A DNA stretch of 64,000 bases from Linanthus parryae (lineage: Eukaryota; Streptophyta; Magnoliopsida; Ericales; Polemoniaceae). The notes beneath the pieces were generated by a model. It was given only the letters and a program-made list of their open reading frames with translations, had not been told where the DNA came from and did no database searches. Position 1 is the first letter of the stretch. The number at the start of each line of letters is the position of its first letter. The DNA lies in assembly GCA_023055425.1 (NCBI GenBank), contig JALGPY010000009.1, forward strand, positions 18,169,775 through 18,233,774. Direction: 5' to 3'. A program made the position numbers and the translations under genes. Below are positions 35,398-47,773 of this stretch, in pieces.

Positions 35398-36567
35398 ATG
35401 CACCCCACGACTGACTGCAAGAAGCTCAGAATCATGGTAAGCCAAAAGATGAAAAATGGCGAACTGGTTGTCAGCGACCAGAGGCAGGATGTGCGAAACA
35501 ATCCACTGCCTGCCCACGCGGAGCAAGAGCCGAAGGGCAAAGAGGTTGCCATGATCTCAATTATGGACCTTGAAGAATTTGCGAAGGATGGTCTACCCAT
35601 CATTGCCGAGATCCACAATGACGAGGACTACAACATAGACACGGATGACGAACGTGCTGATCGGATGAAGGGGTCGCACGGGTTCAGCAGGTTCTTCGAT
35701 GAAATGAACTTCTCGGAGAAATGCCGGAAGGAAATGACAAAGGAGGTCCTGAGGATAGAGGAAGATTACAAGGAGGATATCGTGGTCTCCGACGGAAAGG
35801 TTGGCAGGGCATCTCGCTCTACAGAAAAGGTCATAACCTTCTCCGCAAGCGACAAGAAGACAAATGCGAGCCACCAGAAGCCTCTGTACGTAACGGCAGT
35901 CATCAATGGTGTGGAGTTCAAAAGAGCGTTTGTCGACGGAGGAGCAGCAGTTAACGTTGTCTCGCTCAACACTCTGAAGCTAGCAGGAATCCCGGAGCAA
36001 AAGATTGTCAGGCGTCCATCCCCGCTGATGGGATTCGGAAGCGACTCCAGGATGACGATAGGATGGATCCGTCTGGGTGTACAGATTGGCAAAATCAAGT
36101 GTTCAGCTAAATTCTATGTTATTGATGCGAACACTACGTATCATATGATTATAGGTCTGGCCTGGATTCATCGCTTCGATGCGGTCCCTTCAACAGCTCA
36201 CCAAGTGATGAAAGCTATCTGGAATGACAGAATAGTAGAGATACCAGCCTCGATAATTCCTTTCAACGTGGATGAAGCGCACCTCACTGAGGCGGTATGG
36301 TTCAGTGAGATGGCAGATGAGCAAACACCGGGGCCGTTCAACCCCACTCCTTTGCCTCGTTGGGAGGACATCAAAGATCAGTCACCCGCAGGAGTGATGG
36401 TGACAAGAGATGAGTCCAAAGAAAAGCTGTCTACGCGAGAAGAGGCACCGCGGATTGCCTACCAAAGAAAGAATGTTTACACCCTGAAAAGGATAGCAAA
36501 GCATGATCCCGAAGGCAAAGAGATAGAAAGCTTCTACGCTAACGGGAAGAAATGCTACCGCATATGA
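35398..36567 (+). pseudogene. Tat element gag end and aspartic protease
   Basis: An open frame of 389 codons following the gag stop. A linker leads to the protease domain. The active-site region reads AFVDGGAAVNVV; Tat proteases commonly have a DxG triad, here DGG. The flap/end region contains YHMIIGLAWIHRF. Stop codons follow at 36567 and near 36642, before the RT frame starts. It would cut the polyprotein if it could be expressed. Confidence 0.75.
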
Positions 36568-36699
36568 AGGTGCGCGGGGATACCCCCAAGTGAGCATGGG
36601 GATATCCCTGAGCAAATCAACCAAATCGAGCAGGTCATGCAATGAGACAAACCAACGCCAGGCGTTTTAGAGGAAAAGCTCAAAGAAGCGCCCGAATGC

Positions 36700-38952
36700 A
36701 TGGAGGACAAGCCCAAACCACAAAATCAGGAACTGAAGGAGGTATTCCTAAGCCCAAGTGAAGAAAAGAAGAGGCTAGTCTTTCTGAGCACAGACCTCAC
36801 AAGAGAGGAAGAGGAAAGAATACTGCAGCTTCTGACCGAGTATAAGGACGTATTCGCATGGGAGTACGATGAGATGCCCGGTTTGGACACGAGCATCACC
36901 ATGCACCGGTTAGATGTAATCCCAGGATCCAAACCGGTAAAGAAGAGCACAAGAAGCTTCAGGCCGGAGATCAACGTAAAGATCAAGCAGGAAATTGTCA
37001 AACTTCTGACTGCCAAATTCATCGAGTTGAATCATCATCCTACATGGTTGGCTAACATCGTGCCTGTGGTGAAGAAGAATGGGCAGCTTTGCATTTGCGT
37101 GGACTTCTGAGACCTTAATCGTTTCTTTCCCAAAGATGATTTTCCGCTTCCCAACATCGATCTACTTATCGATTCGACCGCAGGTCATCGCATGTTCAGC
37201 TCCATGGACGGGTTCAGTGGGTACAACCAGATCAAGATGGACCCTGAAGATGCACGAAAAACCGCGTTCATCACTCCGGTGGGAGTCTTCAATTACACAG
37301 TTATGCGTTTTGGTCTCAAGAACGCAGGCGCAACTTATCAGCGAGCCATGATGGCCCTGTTCCACGATATGATGCACAAAGAAGTAGAATTCTACGTTGA
37401 CGACTTGGTTGTCAAGTCCAAAGAAGAGGCAGATCACTTGGGGGATTTGCGGAAAGTATTCAATAGATGCAAAAGCTTCCAGTTAAAGATGAACCCCATG
37501 AAGTACGAGTTCGGAGTGACCTCGGGGAAGTTCTTGGGATGTGTAGTACATCGTCAAGGAATAGAGCATGATCCCGCAAAAGTATTTGCCATCACTAGCA
37601 TGACGGCGCCGCACAACCAGAGTGCCTTGAAGACTTTCTTGGGGAAGCTATCCTACCTGCGAAGGTTCATCCCGGCGATCGCCGAAATTACATTCTGTTT
37701 CAGCGATATCCTCAAGAAGGATGCTGTGTACAACTGGACTGCAGAGCACGAAGCTGCGTTTGGAAAGCTAAAGGACCTGTTGACATCGTCAAAGGTAATG
37801 ATCGCACCCCATCTCGAATCACCGCTCTTGCTGTATTTAACGTCGACGAAAAGGTCTATAGGGGCACTCTTGGCTCAGGAGTATGAGGGACAAGAAAGGC
37901 CGATCTACTACATTCCTCGCTTAGTGCAGCCTGAAGAATCAAGGTACACGGACATCGAGCGTCATTGCCTTGCCCTATTCTTTGTAATAGAGAAGTTAAA
38001 GCACTATTTTGCTTCGCACAAAGTGGTGGTGGTTACAAAGAGTGATCCTATACGGTATCTTTTGACTCACACTACTCCTGGGGGAAGACTCGCAAAATGG
38101 TATACGACCATTTCCCAATACGACATCACATGCGTTCGACCCCGGGCAATCAAATCGCAAGCGTTGGCGGATTTGCTAGCACAGTTCCCTGATAATAGTT
38201 ATGAGCCTGTAATTGAGGAGGAACTGGAGGGTCCTGAGATCTATGTAGTTGAGTTGCCTTATTGGACGCTCCATTTTTATGGGTCATCTACAAGGAAAGG
38301 TAGAGGAATCGGGATAGTCTTGACCAAACCCGATGGAGAGGTCATACAGATGTCCGCAAAGCTTGACTTCGCAGTCACCAACAACGAAGCAGAGTATGAA
38401 GCTCTCATCGCAGGACTTCGCGCGGAAAGGGCACTAGAGGTAAGCAATTTGACGGTTATGGGGGACTCCAAGCTAGTCGTCAAACAAGCCTCGGGCGAGT
38501 ATGGTTTGAAGGAGATAAACCTATTGCCCTACCGGACTTTGGTACAGAAGCTGGTGCAACAATTCTGCGATGTCAGGTACGAGCACAAACCAAGGGCGGA
38601 TAACAGGCATGCTGATGCTTTGGCTACCCTGGGATCCAAGGTTAGTGCGGATAAATGTCCCGCGAGAATCTCGATTGAAGTGCGAACGTCCTCGGCGTTG
38701 GCAGAGGACGCATGCGACGACGAATGCATGGATGATGCAGACTGGAGAAAGTCAATATTGCGTGCCATCGCAGAAGGAACGAGCAACGAAAACTGGGCGT
38801 CTACAAAGGGGTATTGCATACATGACAACACCCTCTACTATAAAGGCCCAGGCGGAATACTCATGCGATGCGTCTCCCAGCAGGAGGGACAAGCACTGTT
38901 AGAAAAGATTCACCAACATACTTGTGGGGAAAGTGAGGTGTCAATCTATTGA
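36700..38952 (+). pseudogene. Tat element reverse transcriptase, RNase H and archaeal-type RNase H
   Basis: RT begins around 36850 (VFAWEYDEMPGLD) with palm motifs GQLCICVDF and, after an in-frame stop at 37108-37110 in the middle of that motif, DLNRFFPKDDFPLPNID, SSMDGFSGYNQIKM and the catalytic FYVDDLVVKS near 37391-37420. The gypsy RNase H follows (PLLLYLTSTKRSIGALLAQE, DIERHCLALFFVIEKLKHYF). A second RNase H of the archaeal/plant type comes next (HFYGSSTRKGRG, NNEAEYEALIAGL, VMGDSKLVVKQ, ADALATLG), the hallmark of the Tat lineage. A further stop occurs at 38950-38952. Confidence 0.9.
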
Positions 38953-40305
38953 AAAGCCCAGAGGTATGGGATTCACTGGCCGGACATGCCAACGGCCGCG
39001 ACATTGATTCAAGGGAATTGCGAGAGTTGCGCACTGATCAAGGACTCTCTATAAAATCCTCTGGTCGATGATGACATGGATTGGAGGAAGCCACTCTTTG
39101 ATTTTCTCACACAGGGGATTGAGCCCGAGTCGAGAAAAGAAGCCGAGAAGCTAAAGAGGAAAGCAGCACGGTACGTGGTGCAAGAGAATATACTCTGGCG
39201 AAGGGGCCACGAGGGTAACCTGCTGCGATGCCTAGATAGCAAGGAAGCACAAGAGGTGATGGACCTCTCTCATCAAGTGGAACATCAGGGAGGTGCGAAG
39301 TTATGCAGACAGCTCCTCACAGTCGGCTACTTCTGGCCCACCATGGAAGCAGATTGTCGAGCTAAAGTAAGAAGGTGCCAGGAGTGTCAATTCAAAGGCA
39401 ACCTAGTACATGCTTCTGCCGTAGATCTACATGCGCTGGGAACGCCATGGCCGTTTCATACTTGGGCCCTAGATTTTGTTGGCCCTATCCGACCAGCCTC
39501 GCATGGGAACCAGTTTATCCTCACTGCGACCGAGTTATTCACCAAGTGGGTAGAAGCAATACCACTGAAGACAGCAAATGCGCTTGCTGTAGTCCAATTC
39601 ATCCAAGAGAATATCATATACCGGTTCGGAATTCCTAACACCATTCTCTCGGATAATGGTACCCCCTTCGTTAATCGCCATGTAGCTGCGAAGCTAGCGG
39701 AGTACAACATAAGGCAGATATGTTCTACCCCCTATTATTCGAAAGGGAATGGTCAAGCGGAAGCAACCAACAAAACGTTGTTGAGAATCATGAGCAAGAT
39801 GGTTGCAGATGACCACAAGAAATGGGCTGATTCTTTGAACATAGCCTTGTGGGCATACCGAACTTCTCCGAGGACGCCTACAGGAGTCTCTCCATTCCTT
39901 TTGTGTTATGGAGCTGAAGCTGTAGTACCTGCGGAAGTAAAGATCAATTATGCAAGGTTGGCCTTCCATGCGCTATACGAGAATCAACGCGATCATGACT
40001 TGGTCCTGTTAGAAGAAAAACGGGAACAAGATAAACGGACTAACAAACGATACCAAGAAAGGATCGCCCGCGCGTACAACAAAACAGTCCAACGTCGAGA
40101 TTTCGCAGTTGGAAATTTGGTCTTGCGCGCATCGGACCACTGCATGCGGGAGGCGGCTCACCCAAAATTCGCAGCCAACTGGGAAGGACCCTTCGAAGTC
40201 AAAGAAGTCTTTGACAGTGGCTACTGCAATATACAAAGGCTACATGGGACGGCCTCAACCCCAAGCTCAGTCAACATGCACTGGATTAAGAAGTATTATC
40301 CTTAA
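38953..40305 (+). pseudogene. Tat element integrase
   Basis: The region from 38953 to 39075 holds two more stops. The long open frame 39076-40305 has the zinc-binding end (HQVEHQGGAKLCRQLL, then CRAKVRRCQECQ) and the core catalytic set: Asp in ALDFVGPI, Asp in ILSDNGTPF and Glu in NGQAEATNKTLL. The C-terminal part ends NMHWIKKYYP with a stop at 40305. It would insert the DNA copy into the genome. No chromodomain is visible, as usual for Tat elements. Confidence 0.9.
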
Positions 40306-40516
40306 CTCCTCTCATTACATGCGTTAGATTGCAATGCCTACTTTATGCTTTGTATTGTTAAAGACTCATGCATCTTCTATCCCATATGAGGGAATTGTAA
40401 TCTCACCTCTCCCATATGAGAGTTTTCTATAATAAAAGACTTCTCCCAAATGGGAAGAACTTTATGATTTCAGCTGTCTTTATCGCTTTATTTATTTCTT
40501 CATTTCTCAATAGCGA
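40306..40516 (+). other. Non-coding sequence after the Tat integrase
   Basis: Short AT-rich stretch with two CCCATATGAG motifs (40381 and 40409) in front of the tandem array. No gene seen. Confidence 0.5.
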
Positions 40517-41003
40517 AAGCCTACCCGCCGTGATAGCAGCATTATGCGAATACGATCTTAAATTATCTTTAAGCCTATCCGCCGTGATAGCAGCACTATA
40601 CGAATACGATCTTAAGTGATATTTAAAGCCTATCCGCCGTGATAGCAGCACTATGCGAATACGATCTTAAATGATCTTTAAGCCTATCTTCCATGATAGC
40701 AGCACTATGCGAACACGATGTTAAATGATCTTTAAGCCTATCTGCCATGATAGCAGCACCATGCAAATATGATCCTAAGTGATCTTCAAGCCTATCTGTC
40801 GTGATAGCACCATTATGCGAATATGATCTTAAGTGATCTCCAAAAGCATATCTGTCGAGATAGCAGCCGTACTTGAGTCTAATCTTAAGTGATTCTCAAA
40901 CCTATCTGCCAAGATGGCAAAGCTATGCAAATGGGATCTCAAACGATCTAAAAACTCATCTGCTAAGATAGCAGTGCTCATGAATGATTCTCAACCTGCG
41001 AAA
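40517..41003 (+). repeat. Tandem array of about nine 54-bp units in the Tat element
   Basis: Units begin at 40517, 40571, 40626, 40680, 40734, 40788, 40844, about 40898 and about 40951, each starting AAGCCTATC and containing GTGATAGCAGCA and GCGAATACGATCTTAA. The first four are most alike and later ones decay progressively. Arrays in the 3' region of Tat elements are known seeds of plant satellite DNA. Confidence 0.9.
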
Positions 41004-42782
41004 CTATCTTTTGGATAGCAAATTATAGCGACAACACAGAGTGCGAATATGACACTACAAAAAGTAAAGTTTGCCAATACGCATGCGAATGTAGCAATTT
41101 GTTGTGAAAATAACAACAAATCATACAAAGTGATTTATTATTATGAGTCAAAATGACTTACCATTTATCTGTCTAGATAACAGCTTACAAGCGAAAAGCT
41201 CAGACTGAGCTAGTTACATAGCCACCATGGCTTACAATGCATCTAAATAGTAGCTTACAGGAGAAAGTTACACAGAAGGGAATTCCTTACTGTAAAAGGA
41301 TCGGCCTACTGGTCCTAACAAAAGCTATGCGACGTATCGGTCTGCGACCAAAGATCTGTCGCAAGTAGGGTCTTGCTGTAAAATGAACGTCCTACAAACA
41401 TCACAAAGACTATGCGACGCCACCTTCAAGATCTCAGGATATGACAAGGCCTCTGTCTGATCATCACCCCAAGAGATGTGCCTAAGGAACCACCTGTTCC
41501 GGCATATGTGGCGGTGAAGAACAGGCAAGCAGCAACTCCTAGGGCAAGAGGCTCCTTGTCCACGGAGACGAGCACAATGGCTCGCCACCCCGAGTTCAAG
41601 AACGTGGAGGCAAGAAATTCTCCTCCGGGAAAGCTAGAGGAGAAATCCGCCATTCATTACGAATCGGTAAGAAGGTCAGTACGGTGTTGCACCTCGTCGG
41701 GAGGCGGCCGGAAACACGACCTGCAAACATAATAGACGAAGAAAATTCGTCGAGAAAGCATGAGGTATTATGTGCATCTTCTTTATGATAGTTATGAAGA
41801 TCAATAAGCCTTGTAAAGAAGATCTTGGAAGCTATTTCTATGGCACAAAGCACAAACTAAGGTTTCACAACATGAAGTTGCCATGAATCAACGAAAGACA
41901 AGCGTTGAAGCCAGCAGTCGTAGGGACTCATGGCAAGCCACATTGTGGGATGAAGAACCCAAGTAGCAGAAGGCAGGGTTTATATAGACCCAGTTGAGAC
42001 CCTTCAGTTGCTTAGCTGAGTCAGCAGAGCTTGGAAAAGGGGTAAGAATCAATCACTTACGCCTTGAAAAGAGGTAACATTCAATTACCCTACTAAAGGC
42101 TACAACGATTCAGTTGCGTGTCCTAATTAATGACAGAAGGTCATGATACGGATGGATTTCCTAAGGAAAGCGTGCTTATCTGATAAGCAATTAGCGCGAA
42201 AATAAAGGCAGAATATCGCTGGCTGACGTCATACTTGATACGCACAAAGATATTCAAGCAAATCCCGGGAAGGACAAAACAGGAATTCAAAGCCTTGAAT
42301 AAAAAAAAGGGGGAGAAACCCTAACAACATTGGATTGAAGGCCTTGGCACATGCTGAAAAGCAACTGCGCGCTCTGAGGAGAGATGGTCGCAGGTGTGGC
42401 CGCTGACAGCTGCTCCAAAATCCAGATGGCCTCGGTTAAGAACAGCCTCCTGTCGAAAGGCTCTATCTCCAGAGACCTCGCAAATGATCGAGGATAGGAG
42501 AGACGCATTTGGACCAGCCAGTCCACATCAGCTTGCTTTAAACCTAACCATGTTGGTTTAAGTTAGAATATCAAGCTTGTAAATGAAGAATGCAAGATGC
42601 GAACGACAATAATGGTAACGTACCAGATCCTTCAAGGATCTCACGCAAAGAAGGAATACGCATTGCTGGGGCAGCTGAAGACTATCCTCTCTCCATTGCT
42701 CTCCTATCAGCTGCGAGCTCTAGCTCCTCATAGTTGGCAGGAAGGGTATAAGCCGCACCAGGCGCGTTTGCAGCTCCTACCT
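41004..42782 (+). other. Tat 3' non-pol region, no gene assigned
   Basis: About 1.8 kb between the tandem array and the end of the antisense gene. Minus-strand open frames at 41325-41853 and 42287-42526 exist but I do not recognise them; they could be a further downstream part of the antisense transcript or chance. Confidence 0.4.
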
Positions 42783-45700
42783 ACGAACTCCAAAAGCTCC
42801 ATGCAGGAGGAATCACTGGAGGCTCAATCCTTGTTGGAGGCATGGCAACAGTAGAAGCTGCTGCTCGATTAGGGATGCCTTCGGATGCGAAAGCCTCAGC
42901 AGCATCTGCTTCTGTTTCCTCAGCAGCATCATTGGTATCTTCCTCCATCAGCACAGCGTTAGCTTCAGCATCATCAGAAACTTCAATGATGTCCTAGAAG
43001 GGCTCTCCCGCATAATCGGCAGCTGCGACGGGCTTCTCGGTATGAGAACTTGGCACCGGGACATAAGAGGCAGTAGGTTGACTCCTCTGTCCCTGCATGG
43101 CTTCAACAGCATTACCTGCGATACAAGACAGGATGATGTGAGGTAACTTGTGTCGGACAATATTTTATTATTTTGGTAAACCAAGAGCGAGCACCTCCAT
43201 GCGAGGGTGGCATTGCAGCATCTTCGTCATATGCTAAGGACGCGGAACCATGTCCTATTAACGTATCTTCATTAAGCATATCTTTAAGGTGAGCGTGACC
43301 TGGGGCGCGAAGAAACCAGTTATGATAATGTTTGGGTTACTAAGCCTAGTTCACAAAGGCTGTTCAAATGATTACATGAAGGTTCACCGCACTTGCTTAC
43401 TAGGCAGCGGCGAATGTCTGCTTTCGATAAGCCATGCTTTAATGCACCAACAATCACATCTCGGTAAGTTACTGCAAGATTAAAAATCTCACCTTCATTG
43501 CCACCTGCGATCTCCTGAAAGTCTGCCTGAGCCTGCTCCAGAGCAGCCGCCTCTTCTTCTTGAACTGCATCATCCTCATCAACTTGAGGAGCCGCATCTT
43601 CTGGAACCGCATCTTCCTCATCGGTTGGACGCACCAAGTCGTCGACATGTTGCTCTTCCAGGCTCCTTTGCTTTATGCGTTCAATCTCCTCTTCTTCTCG
43701 ATTTCTTCTTCTTTCAGCAGCCTCCGCAGCTGTTCTCCTAGACTCCGCAAGGATGTCCTCGTCTATGGTTTCATTGGAAACACCAGAGTGAGAACCCCTC
43801 TTCTGCCTCTTGGCCAAAAGTCCGCTGATGGTCTCATCATCATCATCTGCAAAGGAACAAATTGTTCAATCAAGATTGCGAAAGTTAAGATAATGAGAAG
43901 AGAAGTACGATTGAGATACCTCCCGATTCTTCCTCTTGTGTCTCGTCTCTCCCTCCTTCTCTGACATCTTCGACTCTTTCTTCTTCTTCTTCATCATCCC
44001 TTCTCTCCTCCTCCTCTTCCTCCTGACCAAACAGAACAAAGGTCTCCACTGCGAGCTCTTTCCGCGCCCTGCTTGGCATGCGACCTTTACCTTTGTCCCT
44101 GGAAGTGAGGGACCTCGCAGGAGGGGAAGTTGGAGCGCTCCTAGGGGAAGAGATTGTAATTCCCTTCTGCCTTGGTCTCTTTGCCCTGGGAGCAGCAGTT
44201 GCTGGAGGAGATGGATCGTTCCTGGGTGGAGACAAGGCTGGAGTATTGTCTATCAGCGAGTCAGCAAAAACATCCATGACCTCGCGAATTCGGGCCTCAA
44301 CTGCGGGAGCCATTCTCATCGCTAGACGAACTGGTTCACCCTGCCTTCTCGCGGCAACAATGGTGGTGACCAGCGACTTGGAGCGCTCACCAGATGCGAA
44401 CCTCCTCTCATAGCACTACAGTAGAAAATTGAGCATAAGTTTTGACACATCAGAGTAAAGAAGCTTAACGCGTGCAAAGGAGATTGTTTACCTTGGCGAA
44501 ATCTTCGCTGTATTTGATGACGTGCGAATCACCTTTCTTAACTGCATCCATCTTCTCTTCAAGGATGGTAGAGGGACACAAATGATTCTCGTGGTCCAAC
44601 AATGAATAGCAGCCATATTGGGTGTCGTCCAGGCTACAATTGGGACGGAAATGGAAAGAATTCCTCTTGATCACAGGAGCTCTGCTTGGCCGAGGGGTCG
44701 ACTGCGTCTCAAACCTTGCTTGCTGGGTATTCCAATAGGCAACCCAATTCTTGGAGTAGCCACCCACGCGGTCACCTGGGGGCTGCTTGAAGGGAAGATT
44801 GCTCCTTAGGACTGTCTTGCACTCGCCAGACAGCAGTCGCTTGTAGCAGCCCCTTATGATGGACTGCGGCCAAATCGATGGTGCCACCGCATCAAAGCCA
44901 AACTGGGGAGAAACGCGAGTAGGATCGTCATCCACCGTGATCCTCTTGTATCTAGGAGTAAGCTCGCGAGCATACTCCGCAAGAGCAAGAAGAGAACCTC
45001 TTAGACACCAGCAGAAGAATTCGCGATAGCGCTCGTGGAAACGCTTCTCGCCCTCGAAAAGGAGATCTTACCAGAAAGCAACGGCCTTGGAAGGATACAA
45101 TTTTGGGAAACATCACACATTCTCAACGCACGTGGCATAAGGCCTAGCTGAAAACTCGCTGCGATCGTCGCATATCAGGCTCCAGGTGCACTTAGGAAAG
45201 TGAGTTCCAAACCATCTCGCAGCCTTGCCACTGTTACGCTCTTCCTCCGCACCCGGGACACACCACTTACTGGGCTTAGAAGGAACAGGAGCATAAGAGG
45301 GACATCGCTCGAAGACCCACATAGTCAGGAAGGCAATATTGACATAGGTCAGCACATCGAGGTGACCGCGCGAATCCTTGGTTGCTACAACCAGTTGGTC
45401 CAATCTATTGTACAGGGTGCCCAAGACTAGAGGCCCAAGTGCGACCTTTTGACCAAGGGTCAGTTTCACAGCAAGTGGGAGGACATGGTAGAAAACCCCA
45501 TCATGGGGATGGCCATCAATTAAATAACTCGATAACCAGGCGCAGAGGAAGGCACACAAAGTCAGATGATAGCTTTTCCCATTCACATAATTTTTAGCCT
45601 TCGGGTTCTAGCTCAGGAATTTCTTGGTGATGCTACTACCTGCATAATTGCGGAAGAAGTACTGCACCCACTTGCCCCAAGTGTTCTTCGCAGATGTATC

Positions 45701-46373
45701 AACCAGTTGCCAGTCGGGAAGAAGCTTCGCAGGTGTCCACCGGGTGGAAATTTTCTTTACCTCTGACAAGTATTCCTCCATCTGCTTGTACAAAGCAAGC
45801 TCTGCATCAGTCCTCAAGGGACTCAGGGGGTCCACCTCACCAACAGGAGAAAGATCGTACAGCATGTGTACATCTTCAAGAGTGGGAGCGGCCTCGAACT
45901 CAGCTAAGTGGAATGTGTGAGTCGCAGGCGAGTAGCGCGAGAGAAGGTTTAGAAGCATGGACTGGTCTAGCTTCACGGCAGCACCCTTCATAGCACGAAC
46001 TGCAAAATATATGCCAGCATCGTTCAAAGCAATGGCATGATGGGTCAGTACATGGTCAATCCACTCATCCATAAAGTCCAATTTCTGAACAAACGCTTGA
46101 GTGGAAATCGCAGTATACGGAAAAAACCCATTTTTGACCCCAATCGAACCACATCCTTGGAATCGATCAATTCGAGCATGGCCGCATTAACAGGAGGGGT
46201 CAGTGTTTGCAATTCTTCAGCAAAAATAGGGGTTGGCAGGTTCTTCACCTTAACCCTAGCATGGTAAAAGTATTTGCCACCCAGACAGGGGGCTTTCCGC
46301 CATAAGGTCTGGGGAAGATCAGGTATTTCTTCGACCTCTTTAACGGGTTTGGTTCCTTTTGTATTTGCCAGTC
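42783..46373 (-). pseudogene. Antisense plant-mobile-domain (PMD) gene inside the Tat element
   Basis: Runs opposite to gag-pol. Exons supported by frame and GT-AG sites: from the acceptor at 46373 through about 44492 (with breaks), 43920-44415, 43493-43846 and 42783-43115. The PMD is recognisable: THTFHLAEFEAAPTLEDVHM, then FLCAWLSSYLIDGHPHDGVF and VLPLAVKLTLGQKVALGPL, the pattern of PMD proteins such as the MAIN/MAIL family and PMDs carried by other plant transposons. The C-terminal half is acidic and Arg/Glu-rich (coiled-coil-like). Breaks: a frameshift near 46060-46130, stops near 45606 and 45111, at least one more between about 45070 and 44940, and a TAG near 42994. Extra antisense ORFs are known in Tat elements; their role is not established. 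The start exon was not found. Confidence 0.75.
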
Positions 46374-47125
46374 CTGCGGAAAAGCAAGAAAAAAGGGGGG
46401 AGAAATACACATACTTTAGTTTGAATTTCAAGATTCAGTTTGAAGCAACGAGGCTTTATCAGAAGAAAGATGAACAGTTCGGTGTCAATTTTGGGGTTTG
46501 AAAGTTCAGAATCGTTTGCATTATTGGGAATTTTAGAAACCCTACATTCAAAACCCTTACAATATAGGGATTAAATCAAGTATGAGTTTAAAGAGCAAGG
46601 TCTCCTTCGCAGTTTCCAATGGATGGTATGTTTCAGATAGTCATGGGTTTGCAGATCCAACACAGTTCAAAGCATATATCCATATGTTAAATAAAATTGA
46701 ACAAGGCCAACCTTGTTTTGGTAAAGCTTGCTTGAATGCAAACAGTTGAAGAAGAAGATTGACAAGAAAGAATTGATGATTGATTATTTGAATCTGCTCT
46801 TGAAGGCTTCCGGGTATCATTCACTTTAAGAGAAAGAAGTGATGCTTTGCAACAATGGAGAGCACAGAGTATTTATCCAAAAACAATGAAGGGTTGCGTC
46901 CTTTCAGTAGTCGAATCGCAACCGTCACCGTCGAATCGCGCGATCAGAGGACAAGCTGACGTCATGCCTAAAACCCTAAAAGACCAGACGGCATGACTCT
47001 AGGGATTTTAGGTCATAATGACACGCACGGGGGCTGAATTTGCGTTCATTTGAATTGCTGCGTGGCGGCGACGCGTGTATTGGTTCCTGCGCATGGAAGC
47101 TTATCCGGCTATGCGTCTTCACGCG
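46374..47125 (-). promoter_or_regulatory. Probable upstream region of the antisense PMD gene
   Basis: Lies between the PMD gene and the 3' LTR. On the minus strand GGATAAATACTC near 46868-46879 is a TATA-like box, well placed for a transcript entering the PMD gene. No other gene is visible here. Confidence 0.35.
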
Positions 47126-47140
47126 CAAAAAGGGGGATAA
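47126..47140 (+). other. Tat element polypurine tract
   Basis: AAAAAGGGGGATAA immediately before the 3' LTR start TGTAGATAG. Confidence 0.9.
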
Positions 47141-47773
47141 TGTAGATAGTGCTTTCTGGACAGGCAGATCTTAGCCACGTGGCGACCATCCAGCACACCA
47201 TACTATGTTCCACACACACTGGATCACCAGCCGCGCTGATCCACGTCGGGGCTGCGAGACAGGGCCCTCGCATACCACCGCACGGAACTTGTAGGGACTT
47301 AGTGGTTTGGAGGCTAGAGTAAGTCCTGTCGCGCGCGAGCGACAACCAAGCCCCCGCGCGACCCCTAGTAACTGCTTTTGAGAGATTTATGGCACGAGCT
47401 CCATAAACCCGGTCAATCCGGTCAAACCCGGTCAACCTCGTAACGGTTCCGGTATACGCGGATAACGTGCTGTCACGGTCCCTATATACGCGGACGAACG
47501 TGCCGTTGTGGTTAAGCTAATTAAGCCGCCATTGATGGGCGCATTAACCACACTACAACGGTCACATTCTCCGTTATATATAGGATCGTTAACCCTTCCA
47601 TATAGGGGAAAGCCACTTGAGATACGCGGAAGCTCTGCCAAAATCCTTTCTCTCTCTCATACAGTGCTATTGCCTTACTCTCTCCATACACACAGCCTTA
47701 CACTTCCTGTGTCCTTTCTATCCTCTACTCTTGGTGTATATTGAATTCTCTCTGCAGGATTCTCTCGTACACA
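47141..47773 (+). repeat. Tat element 3' LTR
   Basis: 633 bp, same length as the 5' LTR, ending TACACA and followed by the ACTGG duplication at 47774-47778. Copia B gag resumes right after. The open frame 47617-48225 starts in this LTR and is only meaningful as gag from 47779 on. Confidence 0.95.

Larger units (their letters stand above)
33284..47773 (+). mobile_element. Complete Tat-lineage Ty3/gypsy element inserted in copia B
   Basis: A 14,490-bp element with two 633-bp LTRs (TGTAGATAG..TACACA), a 5-bp target duplication ACTGG (33279-33283 and 47774-47778), a PBS, a PPT and gypsy-order domains: gag, protease, RT, RNase H, a second archaeal-type RNase H, integrase. The dual RNase H, the long 3' non-pol region and an antisense extra gene define the Tat group (Ogre/Retand/Grande relatives). 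No chromodomain follows the integrase. Stops and frameshifts make it non-autonomous today. Confidence 0.95.

Noticed and set aside
34597..35618. Long minus-strand frames of 309 and 145 codons opposite Tat gag
   Set aside because: Shadows of gag codon structure; no motifs, unlike the true antisense PMD gene further right.
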